Shown here: piece by piece, positions 20,805 to 32,909 of the stretch
How positions within the stretch are numbered: the stretch's first letter is position 1
How the letters are laid out: every line of letters begins with the position of its first letter
Assembly: GCF_000143415.4 (NCBI RefSeq)
Contig: NW_003314349.1
Coordinates: 596,254 to 660,253, forward strand
DNA from: Selaginella moellendorffii
Lineage: Eukaryota > Streptophyta > Lycopodiopsida > Selaginellales > Selaginellaceae
DNA: 64,000 nt
Direction: 5' to 3'
The notes under the pieces: generated by a model
Told to the model about the DNA's origin: nothing
What the model saw: only the letters and a program-made list of their open reading frames with translations
Database searches by the model: none
Position numbers and translations under genes: made by a program

Positions 20805-21065
20805 ATATTTTATTATTGGAACCCGGTTGCTGAGATGATGGCTATCAGGTAAGTGTAGAGGTAAACCGTTGTAGAAGACCCGGGTTCGATGCCGAAGGGT
20901 CCAATCAACAAGGACTTTTATGCAAAACTCTTGCTCTTTAAGTAGCCCTTGTTCTGGTTCGCTAGCTCACTAGAACAACTTAGACCAGTCGGTTAAGACC
21001 TCGGCTTCCCAAAGCATACGTTTCGGGTTCAATTCTTGCCAATGCTACTTATAAATCAAAGAATA
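20805..21065 (+). mobile_element. SINE-like element with two tRNA-like modules, copy 2
   Basis: Second copy of the element at 17146, in the same orientation. Shared blocks include GAGATGATGGCTATCAGG, GACCCGGGTTCGATGCCG and AAAGCATACGTTTCGGG. This copy keeps a fuller linker between the two modules (GTTCTGGTTCGCTAGCTCACTAG against a shorter form in copy 1) and a cleaner second tRNA-like unit (CAGTCGGTTAAGACCTCGG). B-box-like motifs lie near 20884 and 21025. A poly-A or simple-repeat tail is not obvious. Confidence 0.6.
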
Positions 21066-21589
21066 TTCGTGTCCACCACATTAATAAAACGAATCGATTG
21101 GCTTACCTTTACCTTTAGAGAAAGGTCGCGAGTGATTTGAAAAATGTAGGCATTATTCTATTAGTGTTTTGGCCAGATGATGCATTCCCGTTGCTCGCGA
21201 CTCACGGCTCTTCTTTGCAACTGCCGTGAAAATCCAGAAAAATCGCTACAATTGCCGTGGGGAACAGTAAGATTTCCATCAGCAAGGTGTGTAGTCTCGT
21301 CCAGAATGGTTTTTCTTCGAGGTATTTAAAGGAAAATCCTGCTGTTCATATAAGCAGTAGCATTCTGGAGCGATGGAAGGAACTACATGGTAGCTGCGGC
21401 AGGCGATGGAATTTCCTTGAGAGGTACGTGCAACCAAGGCTTTTAAATTCGACAAAGCTCTCTAAGTCATGTTTCCTTGTTCTTTGCTAGATGTATCATT
21501 GAGAGAAAACAATTCCAATGCTCTCTCCGAGCGTCACAGATGCGGGAATATAAATGTGCAGCCCGGGGAAAATTGTAGCTTAGATGATC
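21066..21589. other. No gene supported
   Basis: Mixed-composition DNA between SINE copy 2 and the PPR remnant. A 77-codon plus-strand ORF (21257-21490) has no family features I recognise. A GT-rich exon-like edge (GAGGTACGTG near 21421) is present, but no consistent gene model follows. Confidence 0.3.
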
Positions 21590-22150
21590 AACAGGCATTC
21601 TTGAAGAGGAAAGATAGTGCGACACGAACGAGCACTCCTCGCAACACTAAAGTCTTGCGGCAGTAAGGAGGAACTTGAACAGGTGCTCGCCAAATGCAGA
21701 CGAGATGGGAATGTTTTCCTGGCTCACACGTCCATCGACATGTACGCCAGATGTGAGAGCAAGCTCGGTGAGTTTTCGACTGCATGAAGCAGTGAACCGT
21801 GGTGTCCTGGAATGTGATCATCAAGGCTTATGCTTGGAGTGGAGAAAAGGGTTTGGCACTGGAACTTTTCTCCATCATACTGGATCAAGGCTTCCAACAC
21901 GAGAACTTTTGTGGTTGTTCTTGGTGCCTGTGCCGGCTTGGCAGCGGGAGAAGACGGCAGGGAGTTGGCTGGAAAAATGGTGACAGTGAATGGCTTTCCA
22001 TTCAGAGCTTTCCATGAGGGGACTCAAGTCTAACAGGTTTCTTGCAAGCACGATATTCGACTTTTACATGAAGTGTGGATCTCTGAAAGTCACTCTGATG
22101 GAAAGGATGAAGGGAAAAATAGTACAGTATGAATGCTTTAGAAGTACAGG
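21590..22150 (+). pseudogene. PPR protein gene (PLS class), broken
   Basis: Plus-strand PPR pieces in several frames: ALLATLKSCGSKEELEQ near 21630, GNVFLAHTSIDMYARCESK near 21710, TVVSWNVIIKAYAWSGEKGL at 21796-21855, FVVVLGACAGLAAGEDGREL near 21908-21970, and LKSNRFLASTIFDFYMKCGS near 22023-22082. Stops and frameshifts separate them. It shows the same long-repeat style as the dead PPR gene at 18.7-20.3 kb. The 3' end is cut off where a Ty1/copia remnant begins, near 22150-22240. Confidence 0.75.
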
Positions 22151-22159
22151 TTTATATAT

Positions 22160-23425
22160 GTGTTCATCTCCTTAAATCTCTCTAAGATCCCTATCTTCTT
22201 GTCACATTGATTCCTGCTACTCTAACACTCCCACTCTATCTGACAATCTTTTCAGTTTGTAAAACGTCTTTAGATCTCAGCTCTCTCTAGGAAGATAACT
22301 TATGCAATTATTTAAATTGTTGAGTGGTACTTGAATTTGATCTCCTCTCGCTCCACATGTTCCCAAATAAAGTGAGAAATCGGAGTAGGAACACTAGTTC
22401 CATAGGTTGACACTAATCTTGCTGGAGACCTTGATGACTGCAGATTAACAACTCTAAATTCTCTAATGTTGTTATGCGGAGTTAGAAATAATGAATAGTG
22501 ACATTATCAATAATGTAATACAATGTAAGTAAAGCAGTAAAGGAGGCACTATAGATTCATTGACTACTATGAAATATTAGACTTGAAATGCAAACATCAA
22601 TGAACACAAATACTGGTTTTATATGAACTTGCATACACAAGAAACAACTGTTGCTATGTCCAGTTGACTCACTATTGCAAGGTACAACAAAGCACTAACC
22701 ATGTTCTAATATAGTAATTACATCATCTCCTTTTTCTACCTGGATTATCATCTTTGAAAAGTTTGTGGAACTTTACTGCTAGATTTGGGGCAATGTGTGT
22801 AGTAAATTTTTTTGTCATATTCTATATGAGATTGCATATATACTTTTGTTGATGAATTCTCAAGATGTAGTGTTCCCTATTATAAAAAACTCATAAGCCA
22901 AGATAAAATAAAATTTTACCTAGATCTATCATCTTTAAGTTGCTTCTTTAGCCATCATAAATTCAATGTATTTCTAGCCTTGATGAGATAATTGATGTAG
23001 ACACATACATTATTGACTGTCAAATACAATAGTAGAGATTCCAATCTACTTTTGCATAGACCAGGTATTAAAAAGAACTTGTTTAAGGTGTTGTAATATT
23101 TTTGGGGATTTTTTAAGTGTATAAATAGATCACTAAAGCTTACAAATAAATAAAGTGTTCTTTTCCACATAATTTAAACTCAGAAGGTTGATGTATGTAT
23201 ACTAGGTATTCCAATTTACCATTTAAAAATGTGTTTTTAACGTCTATTTATTCAACCTCAAGATCTAGATGGTTAGCTATATCAAGAATTAATCATGTAG
23301 AAACCATTTTAACTACAGGTGAAATTTTTTTATTGTAATTGATCTTAGCTCATTGTGTGTAGCCTAAAGCTACTAACCTTATTTTATACCAATTGATTTC
23401 ACATGACTCTTGATACTTGAGATTG
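22160..23425 (-). mobile_element. Ty1/copia retrotransposon remnant (RT and RNase H end)
   Basis: Read on the minus strand, 23420-22930 gives reverse transcriptase pieces in shifting frames: KISPVVKMVST, LILDIANHLDLEVE, IDVKNTFLNGKLEYLVYIHQ and SEFKLCGKEHFIYL. These match the order of copia RT, including the region before the YVDD box. At 22400-22320 the RNase H end appears (EHVEREEIKFKYHSTI), and a GAGTGGGAGTGTTAGAG stretch near 22242-22226 resembles a purine tract with LTR start. Many stops are present. The element probably inserted into the 3' end of the PPR gene at 21.6-22.15 kb. Confidence 0.75.
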
Positions 23426-24272
23426 TGTACCTATATAATTATTGCCGTATTACCAATATCCATGAATCATTTTTTAGTTATACATTGTACTCTACTCCCC
23501 TAAATCTACCCCTATAATTTTAAAAAAAAATCAATTTAGCTATTATGGCTTCTAATAATCATGAATTTCACATGAATAAATTTCAATGTTAAAAAAGAGT
23601 ACTTATGTGTTTTTGTACATAATTGAATATGGTAAATCACTACCTTTTGTAGAAGGGTGTACTTTTCTTATCATAAATCTCTCTCTCTCTCTCTCTTGCC
23701 CCCCCCCCCAGAAGCAATATGATTGATTGATTGATTTAAAATATCTCAAGAGACTTAAGATTCTAAAATAATTTCTTTCTTGACTTAGTTTGAAGAGTTT
23801 TTCATCTTAGCCACTCAATATCATCCCATGACAAATATGGCTTTCTTTTATTTATAGTAATGTTCTCAAAGATTTAGGATCTTAATATCACTTTTGTCTC
23901 TTTTAGATTTTAATTATTTTTATACCTTTCAACTGTGATTTAGTGAAAGTAGTGTAGCTTGTGCAATGTTAATACTCTTCCCTTACAATCTTTATGCTCA
24001 GTCTTCATTCCTAGGCAATCCACCAAAAATGTAGTGGCCTCCCATAACAACACATAATAAACAAACATGATGAGTCTTTGGTATCTTGATGGTAGTTTCT
24101 TGTGTGTATGTGTTATTTTGTACACTCATCCTCCTCTACCTCACTCTCAATTGAATTTAGTTTTAAAGTTCTTTTTTTCTCTTTTCTTTTTAGGGATTAT
24201 ACCATTGTAGAGTTATCAAATGTCATATTCAAATTAGTCAAACTGAGACTTTAAAGAATACTTTTAAAAGGT
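23426..24272. other. AT-rich repeat DNA, no gene seen
   Basis: Probably further decayed retroelement sequence. It contains a short CT microsatellite followed by a run of C at 23683-23710 and an ATTG repeat near 23722-23738. No domain is recognised in either strand. Confidence 0.4.
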
Positions 24273-24506
24273 CTAATACCTTGACTTTCCCACAAACCAA
24301 ATTTTCAGTAACGCTTCAAGGCCATAAGCAAGCTTGAAAGGTGTAGAATTTGTTGAAACTTTGTAGGCTGTTCTATATGCCCAAAGAGCATCATAAATTC
24401 TTTCATCCCAATCCTTAAGGTTTTTTTTGACTATTTTCTTGAGTATGTTTTTAAGTGTTTTGTTTGTTGATTCTGCTTGTCCATTAATCACATTGCTTAA
24501 GGACAA
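24273..24506 (-). mobile_element. Ty3/gypsy integrase fragment
   Basis: A 77-codon open stretch encodes the C-terminal part of a gypsy-type integrase core: NGQAESTNKTLKNILKKIV, then DWDERIYDALWAYRTAYKV and TPFKLAYGLEALLK. The pattern NGQAE...NKTLK...ALWAYRT is highly characteristic of plant Ty3/gypsy elements. The catalytic Glu of the DDE triad is the E of GQAES. The two Asp residues lie upstream and are not recognisable. Confidence 0.85.
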
Positions 24507-24949
24507 AATATAAAATACCCTTCAAGATTCTAAAAAGATTTAAAATTAGTGTTAAATTAGTTGTTGCTTTTATTTTTTGAGAATCTCTACTAAAATCTGA
24601 GTCATAAATATATAGTGAATGCATATGCTTATAAATTTTAGAATTTTTCTTGAAATTTACATATTTTAAAGGTGAGTCATCAATGTGTGATGATCCTAAA
24701 TGCATAGTTGAGAAATATAAATAGTTTTAGGGGTATTATTGGGTAATTTCTATTGAGATTATCAATATATCCATCATTTATTAACAATGGAATATTTAGA
24801 ATGATTTTGCAACATAATTATATTAACTAATTTAGAAATAAACTAACTAATTTTATTTGCTTGCTACACTTATTACAGCCATATTACTAGATATTAAATT
24901 AAAAAATTTAAAGACTTTTAAACTACTTATTGAGTATTTCTCTCTATCA
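24507..24949. other. AT-rich DNA, no gene seen
   Basis: No coding or structural feature could be supported; probably degraded retrotransposon sequence. Confidence 0.4.
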
Positions 24950-27530
24950 CATACTAGACTTAATGAATATAACATTTATATCATTTTGGTTATATGAGTG
25001 CTTAAGATATTGGAATAGGAATATTAAATGGTTTTACCCCACAAGTATGAATGGACTAAATTAAGTCTTGAATGGAAGATTTATATACTATATGCCTAAG
25101 CAGAGTAATATATATATATGTATTTATAGACCTTATACCATCCTTCTCTTTGGAAGATGAGAATGTGATGATGATAAGTTAAGTAGAATATTTAAAGCTT
25201 CTGTTAGACAATTATAAATTGTCATAAAAACTTGAAACTCCCACTAATGTAATTGTTAATAACTATAACTAAAACAAAACCCAAAGTCATAACATAAGCA
25301 TCAGTCAATTATGGAATTTCAATAAACTAATTACAACTTTGTGTATAATTGCCAAATGCTCAAACCAACCTTGAAGCCATAACCTTAAACCAAAACAAAG
25401 GATTTTGAGAATCACTATAGTTCATGAAATGCCATTATAACAAATAATACATCTTGCCATTAAGTTTATTTATCGATAATCCTTCGAAACCACCATTAAC
25501 TTAAACTCATGGCAAGAAATAAAATTTACCTCTACATCTTCCCTTTGGTTAACATCTAACACTTATATTAATTTAAACTCACAACTTTCATCCTTGTTTA
25601 ACACCACATATGGGAGGTCAGACTCACTTCATTTGTTTTCTATATCCCCTCTTCAAAGGAAAAAAAATTCTAAAGAATTAACTTCATTCGAACTTGTTGC
25701 ACTTTACAATGTATGTTATTTATTTTTGCTTCACTATTGTATTTATTTATCCTTATTCTATTCTTAGGGTTAGACTCTTATCTGTCCCTTCTACCCCCTC
25801 CTTTAAAGAATTTTGTTTTGAAGCATTGAGGCAAAGAAAAAAAAGTGAGAAAATTTAAGAAAGAACTATGGTGGTAGAAAAATAAATAAATAAGGAAGCA
25901 TTAGAAAAGGAATTTTCAATAATTAACAATGTAAAAATGGGGAAATAAAAAGAATATATACTTGAAAAACAACGGATTTTTTATCATAAAATACTTCGGA
26001 TATCACAATATAAGTGAAAGATTCACACCATTCAACCTCTTTAATATACAACTCAACATTTGAGACAAAAAAATCAATAGAAATATCTATATTCTCAAGG
26101 GAATATATAAACTCTTCAATAACAATAATAAAGCAAAAGTTTTCAATGGCACTCATAAGTGAGGATATATAATCAAATTAAAACTCTAGCTAAAGTGACT
26201 AAACCTTTGGAATAATAGAATACTCAACATTAAAATTAATCAAAGACCTTGCCAACAAAATAAAAATAATATTTTCAACTTAATATACATACTTAACATC
26301 TAGATTAATATAAGGACATAAAACACTCAACTTAACATTGGACTTGGAATTGAGTCATAAGAGTCATAAATGATTGACGTGCTAGAAGATGGAAACACTA
26401 CAGATAAAAAAAATATATATTAAGAATATGAAAAAATGGCTCAAGCCAAGATATAAAAAAAAGTTGGGAAAGAGTAGAAGGTAAAGAGAAAGGATCAAAT
26501 GATAAATTGAAAAATTGACACTTACCTCATGAAAAATTAATTTTATTCAAAATGATATATTACCTACTAGGCTTGCATGATTGAAACATTTAGAGCAAGT
26601 TGTTTTGATTGATCATTCTGCTTTGTAATTCAACCATTGAAATTACATACCAGTACATTGTCGTGAGTTAGACCACCCATCGGCTTTTTTGCAAGAAATG
26701 CTTTCACTGACATTTAGACAACATTAGCGATTGTCAAATCTTTAACTCATCTCTAAAGTTATTTCTATAATATTTAAGCTTGTCATCATAATTTAGAATC
26801 TATTCGAGCTTATACACATTGTCTTCCCATAAACTTCATCCTTAAACATTCTCCAACAATTAAATTGCATCATTCTCCAACAATTAAATTGCATCATTTA
26901 TAACTTGCAAATCTATATCACAATTATGCTCTATATCATTAGAAGATAGCAAAATTACAAGAACATAACAAACTATGTAATCATGTTTTACAAAAGTTGA
27001 AGATGGTGATACACCAAGGGTGGGTACACCACCAATATAATCATACCCCACAATACAAAAAATTCAATTTAATGGAGTAGCATCAGCAACCTTAAGTGAC
27101 ATACTCCTTGATCAATGATAACATGGTATAACAAAAGAAGAGAATGCAATGAAGATCAAAAGAAAGAGCAAATTTAAACATAGTCATAACTAAAATTCTA
27201 GATCTTGCAAAAAATTAATATAGATCTAGATCTATAAGAGAATGAAGGAATAAAAATAAAAAACACAATTCCGAATACTAGAGTAAAGCATTGCTAAAAT
27301 GTTTTGTTATTCAAAGAGAAATTACAATGCCTTTCATCTTTACTAATGTAAATGTTTGGGATATAGAAATAAGTTTAAATCCCTCCTTGTATACAAGAAT
27401 GGATGGTGATCCATATGTTATAGTATTATAATTAATGTATTACTTAGGTAAAATATGTATATAGATAACATATTTACTGACCTTATAATTGAAAATTTAT
27501 ATTATATATATATCTATGTATGTGTGTGTG
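24950..27530 (-). mobile_element. Unclassified LTR retroelement, copy M (minus)
   Basis: On the minus strand this region is collinear with 55000-57944 on the plus strand. An LTR-like end with TATA region lies near 27300-27500 (CCATCCATTCTTGTATACAA). An internal ORF region follows (about 27290-25800) with shared peptide stretches such as HDYIVCYVLV and SLWEDNVYKLE. Next come a purine tract near 25790 (AAAGGAGGGGGTAGAAGGG) and a second LTR-like end running to about 25000, where TTCCATTCAAGACTTAATTT recalls the first LTR. Several stops are present. A 25-bp tandem duplication (CTCCAACAATTAAATTGCAT...) sits at 26845-26894. No RT, integrase or protease could be named. Confidence 0.55.
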
Positions 27531-27549
27531 TGTGAGAGAGAGAGAAAGA

Positions 27550-27880
27550 GGTCCAAATGTATGGTTATGATGCTATATACTAATTTTAACAACTGTACAC
27601 TAATATTAATATAGTAGGATTTTGATAGCCATTGGATTGACTTTAGTCCAGAAAACTTGCTACTATATATAAGCTATGGTTTTTGGGCTAATTGATATAT
27701 ATATTTTTATATTCTATTTCTATATTCTATGCACTCACATCGGTGGAAGTGAAGGGCATCTTTAATTTTCCTTAAAGAGTGCTTATTTTGATTTAAATTT
27801 AGCTTTTATAGCTTTATAACTCACTTTCTTTATAGCTTTTTTAATTTCTTCTCTTTTGTTTTTTCCTTTTTGTTCATCTT
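27550..27880 (+). repeat. 5' LTR of the decayed gypsy element
   Basis: Aligns with 30874-31150 through CACTAATATTAATATAGTAG and TTTGATAGCCATTG, and a TATATAAG box near 27665. The outer edge is blurred by a GT/GA microsatellite at 27520-27550. The inner end is approximate. Confidence 0.6.
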
Positions 27881-30873
27881 CATGGCAGAATAACAACCTC
27901 TTCCTCTTTTCACTCTAGAACAATAATTTGTGCAATTGCTCGATGCTATGCAATTATAGTTGAACAATCAAACTCAATTGATAATAGCATTCATGATGCA
28001 TGGTATAATTCCTTTTACACTTGTTACTAATCCTTACGTTTAGCTAAAATTCTTCTGTGGGAATTCTAGGGATGATATGTACTATTGGTTTAATCACTTT
28101 ATGGTGATTGCTATATATCATTCTTGGGATAATGTTTAGCATTTATATGAGTTTCCTATATGTTTCCAAGGGACGGCATTGCAGTGGTACAATGGTTTAA
28201 GCGTAGCTATTTGTGCGGATTAAAGTATTCTTCTGGATTTTTTGAAATACACATTAGACATACCAATGATTATGATGATGCCTTCCAAAAATTGCATTAT
28301 TTTTATCAAGGGCCATTTGAGTTAGTGATGGAATTTAGCATTTATTTTCGGAGCCTCTTAGTTTGTGCAAAGTCAAATATGTCAAAGTGGATCAAGTTAG
28401 GAATGTTATAATTAACACTTTGTCAAGATCTTATAGTATTTATGCATGCACTTCCTCTAGCCACCCTTGATAATATTCTTCGCTTGTTACAACATTATGA
28501 AATATTGTCTCTTCCACTTTTTGTTGCACATCCTTCAGCTCCATTCTTATGGGAGATGGTATTATTCTAATGGAGGTTGATGTTGCTGCTACCCAAGTTC
28601 AAGGCAACAAGGAGGATATGGTCATGGTTGTGATATTCATTATTGGGTATGTGATGATGTTGGTCATATAATAGCATCATCAATATTTTTTAGATTAGCA
28701 TCCTCCATTTCTTGAGTGGAAATCTTGACGTCAACAATGTCCTATTAGTGATGTTGTAATGAAAGGTTTAAACACCAAAATGCTTTTGGGAAACGAAGAG
28801 TCACATGAGTAGTAAAGGGTCCTTACATAAATAAGTTAGTGACCCTCCATCCTTATTTTGAGAGTATCATTAAGGGGTTTATAAGTACCAATTCATATAA
28901 TGTTTAATTTCCAAGTTTGTTTTTATAACAAAAGGTTTCCTATTATTCTCTTCATGTTGGTTGATATAGCCTCGAGTTTATCTTCTATTGTTCGACCTAT
29001 TACTACATGTTCTCGTCTACATTTGTATTATATAGTAGAGCTAATTTTCATTCTTTTTGGCAATGACTATACACACGTATGTGTATGGAATAGGGTAGAT
29101 TTAATTGTGCATGTCACTGATCTAGAACTTAAGCTTTAGTTATTACATATAGTGTTGAATCAAACTTTTGACCTCATCCTTGGTATAAATTAATTGCAGC
29201 ACCTTCATGCCAAACGTGATTTTGAGGCTTCACCCCTTATCTTATAGTTTTTTATATTTCTTCCATTCCTCTTACTTTTGTTTCTCTTCGTCCTTCTACT
29301 TTTACTTCTGTTTCCATCACTTTTGTTTCCCCATTGTTTTTTCCTATATTTCTATTTTATTCCTTTATTCACTTTTCTGATGAGCTTATTGTTTTAGTAT
29401 CTATGGATTTTTTAGACAAAGATTTCGTGTTGTCACAGTTACCGTATTTGATGTTCAATGTCTATAAGGTATGAAGCAGGATTTAACTTCTCTTGACGAG
29501 GGTTATGAGGCTTAAAAGTTTAACCCATGGATCCAAAGACTTTGGAATATATTTGAGAATTTTGCATCATTTACTGATGACTTGCCATTTTGACATTTAC
29601 ATTCTCAATATCACCTTAAGGATGACCTTTTTTATTTTGTGGGGATGGATTCTAATGATCATTTATAGCTGGTGGTGCCTTTGAATATTTATTCCATGTT
29701 TTCTCCATACCTACTATAATTCTCCTATTTTAGGTAGACAAATGGGACATTGTTGTGTAATCGAGAAGCTATATAAGTCTTTTTATTAGTTGAAGATGCA
29801 ACATGATATTTTTTTGTATGTGCATAGTTACATTTGGTGCTAAATTTATAAAACTTTCTCTCTCGTGCTGCAAAAAGATGGTTAGAGTCAATTATAATTT
29901 CCCATCCATTTGAGTTTGTGGCAATTGATATGATGGGGACTTTTTCATTGCCGACTATTGGCAATGAGTATACTATTATTGCTTTTGAATATTTGACTTA
30001 GTAGGTGAAAGTTGGTGTGCTTGCTAGTGCATTTGCAACTGCTATAAGATATTTCTTCTTCAATCGAGTGATGTTTCAACATTCATATCTGGAGCAGATT
30101 CTCTCAGATAATGGTCCTACATTTATGCCTAAAGCATTTCACATTTTAACATTAGTTAGGGATATGTTGCACTTTCACAAGTGCTATCATGCTAGACAGA
30201 TGGTTTAGTGTAACGGCTTGTTTGGACCTTCAAAGGGATGATTGCAAAGTATGTGAACTTTTAGCATTCGAATTGGGATAGTTATTTACCGTTTTTTCAG
30301 TATACATATATTATAAGGGTATAGAGTTTTATTGGTGCTTTATCATATAAAATCTTATATAATCATGATCAAATACTACTAACAGAGTTAAATTTGCCTT
30401 CGTGACTGTTACAACAATGTTAAATCCTGGGATCAATATTTGATAAGCATTCTTCCACTTATCTAAGCAAAATTTACTGAACAATTAGGCTACGTACAAG
30501 TGGGACAACAATAGCACTACAACTCTCATCATCATCTATTTATGGAGTATAAAGTGGATGACTTGGTGTTTGTTTGTTTTCCTAATCTTATGGTACATGG
30601 CTTGTCTAAAGGGTTTTTTGCTTAGTGGAAAAGACTATATTAAATGTTATGGCAAGTTAGACAATAGATTTATAAAGTTTGGCATAACATTCAATAGACT
30701 AATCCTCTAAAAATTGTGCATGTGTAATGGTTGAAATGCTTTGTAGAAAGGGATCATAAACAATTAATACCATATATAAATCCATTGGTGCCTCCTCTTA
30801 ATGTTCTTCTAGATCCTGTTCTATCAACCAAAGAACCTTAATTGCCTTTTATCCTTTCGAGAGGAGGGGAAAA

Positions 30874-31150
30874 TGTGAAGTCCAATTATACAATTATAAT
30901 GCCACATACTAATATAAATGGCCATACACTAATATTAGTATAGTAGGATTTTGATAGCCATTGAATTGACTTCAATCCAAAACTCTTACTCCTGTATATA
31001 AGATAGGGTTTTTGTATTTATTAATATGCATATTTCTGTATTTTATTTCCATATTCCATATACACACAGATTTATTCCTTCTTGATTTTAAATTCTTTTC
31101 ACTTTCTATGTTTAATTCTTCTGATTAATATTAAATGGAATGGATTAAGA
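30874..31150 (+). repeat. 3' LTR of the decayed gypsy element
   Basis: Begins with TGTGAAGTCC immediately after a purine tract. It shares GTAGGATTTTGATAGCCATT and a TATATAAGATAGGG box with the 5' LTR. The outer end is approximate. Confidence 0.6.
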
Positions 31151-31499
31151 AGGGTTTATTGTTTAAATTATAACTCACTTACCACCAAAAGCCATGTCGA
31201 ATGAAGAATGTTGAACTCTGTATGATGCTATTACAGCTACACTTTCAGAAAAAGTAAAGTGCTTGAGCTAGATTCCTTACCAAGCTCATGAACATTCGGC
31301 AAGTCTGGCAGGTGTGACACCAACCTTCAAGAGCATATTGCATCTTCTGGAAGCAGTGTGAACTAGTGATTGTCAAGGACATGGACACATATATCCAGCT
31401 AATTGTATGAATTGAATAATCCTCTGCCTTTACAATTCCAATGGTTTGGCATTTTGAGATCATGGCAGAATAGATAGATTCAATCTAACTTCTTGAAGA

Positions 31500-32400
31500 T
31501 GTGTGGCTGATGTCTACTGCTTCACAGCTGAACTTCTCCAAACATTCAATGCATTGGTTAGCTCTAATTGCTGTCAGTTATTCAATAAGATCCTGGAGCT
31601 CGGACTCCTGAGCATCAATCATGTGGTACCAATCCAGAAGGCTGGAGATCCATTATGCCCGACCAACTAGTGCACAATCACCATAATTTTGGCTAAGCTC
31701 TTGGCAAAGGTAGTCGAGAAATTACTTGCCACATGGACAGAGTGGCGAGGGTGTATGTAGAGCAGCCAGCCACCAGCTCCCACCTGCATTATTTGTGTAT
31801 CCACCACTTGATCATGGTGAGGGTCGCGCTCTGTCACACTCCATCTCAATTAATATATGCATGCTAGGTTGACATTGTCAAGACATTTGATCAAGTCTCA
31901 CATAGCGAACTCTTTCAACGCCTACATGAGCTTGACATCCCTCAAGAGTTGATCATCCAGAGCTCTACTGAAATATCAAAGCGGATGTTTTAGATGAGTT
32001 CAGGTGGAGACACGGGGTGCAACAGGAGTGCCCACTCTCAGACAAATACATTACCACAGTCAACATGCATCAGCAGTTCAGAGGATTCTTGGAAGTTACT
32101 GAATGGGACAGCATCAACCCATGGACAACCAGTGCACATTCTCTATTGGCTTTATCTGGAGGATGAGGTTGTCTACTAGTTTTTTTCCCACCGTTTTGAG
32201 TTTGTTATTCATATAAATTCCCACTAAAGAACTAAGATGTCCCACCAAGTGAGAACTGCAATTCTGCCCCACCTGTGTTGAGAGGGTGGAAGATGTAAAC
32301 CACATTGTCAATGATTGTGCTACATATAAACACCTTGAAAGGCCACCTATCCCTTCAGGTTCCAACCTTCCATGTCATCCCTGGCTATGCAAGATAGATG
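31500..32400 (+). mobile_element. Non-LTR (LINE) retrotransposon remnant
   Basis: Plus-strand peptide pieces in shifting frames follow the order of a plant LINE reverse transcriptase: HVVPIQKAGDPLCPTN near 31618-31665, ITIILAKLLAKVVEKLLATW, then VDIVKTFDQVS near 31869-31900 and SELFQRLHELDIPQELI. A C-terminal CPTCVERVEDVNHIVNDCAT (32267-32322 region) is the zinc-binding CxxC...H...C motif found after the RNase H of many plant LINEs. Stops break every frame. It ends about 500 bp before the PI-PLC-X gene. Confidence 0.75.
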
Positions 32401-32909
32401 ATCCAATTGTGCAAATTCTTGCAGGAGAATGAACTCACACACCAAGACCACAACATAATGCATGCTGGTGGCATCACTACATCAACCACTACACAAGGGG
32501 TCACCCAAAAGCACAAGAGATCTGGAGGAGAGTGGACATTGGGCACACCAGAGGGGGATGCCGCAGAAGACATTAGCTGCCGAACAGCAGAGATGATCAT
32601 CAGGGCAGCTTGCTTGAATTCATCCATGCTTCTTGGGAGCCTTGTAAACAGTATGAATGAGCCTGTCAAAGCTTATAAGACGTGGTCCAACCAAGGGTGC
32701 CCACGTGCTTCTTGCTGTATGGCCAGCAAGTCACAGCTACATACGATCTACGTTCAAGGCCACTTATCCAATGCTGAGCTGGAGAAGCTTTGTCCTCTTC
32801 GCGCGAATGTAAGAATGTGGGCACCCTTAGCGTAGTTTTCTAGCGCTAGATCTCCCATGCTTTGATCTCCCATTTCCTCCCAAGAGAAGAGAAGGGAGAG
32901 ATTCGCAAG
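32401..32909 (+). other. Gene-flanking stretch with a 145-codon unrecognised ORF
   Basis: A plus-strand ORF (32398-32835) has no recognised motif and directly continues the LINE remnant, so it is probably LINE 3' sequence. The last about 80 bp are probably the 5' UTR of the next gene. Confidence 0.3.

Larger units (their letters stand above)
27550..31150 (+). mobile_element. Decayed Ty3/gypsy element lacking most of pol
   Basis: Two related LTR-like segments (27550-27880 and 30874-31150) share GTAGGATTTTGATAGCCATT and flanking sequence. Between them, in order: a gag capsid region at 28055-28500 (YWFNHFMVIAIYHSWDNV, ICFQGTALQWYNGL), a possible zinc knuckle near 28640, a protease remnant near 29155-29225 (FDLILGIN*LQHLHAKRDFE), and an integrase at 29720-30420 (PFEFVAIDMMGTFSLPTIGN, EQILSDNGPTFMPKAFHIL, then a shifted frame). 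Reverse transcriptase and RNase H are missing, apart from undetectable traces. A purine tract (AGAGGAGGGGAAAA) lies at 30860-30873 directly before the 3' LTR. Frames are broken by stops, so it cannot move by itself. Confidence 0.75.

Noticed and set aside
26841-26895. CRISPR-like direct repeat
   Set aside because: It is a simple two-copy 25-bp tandem duplication in a eukaryotic retroelement, with no spacers.
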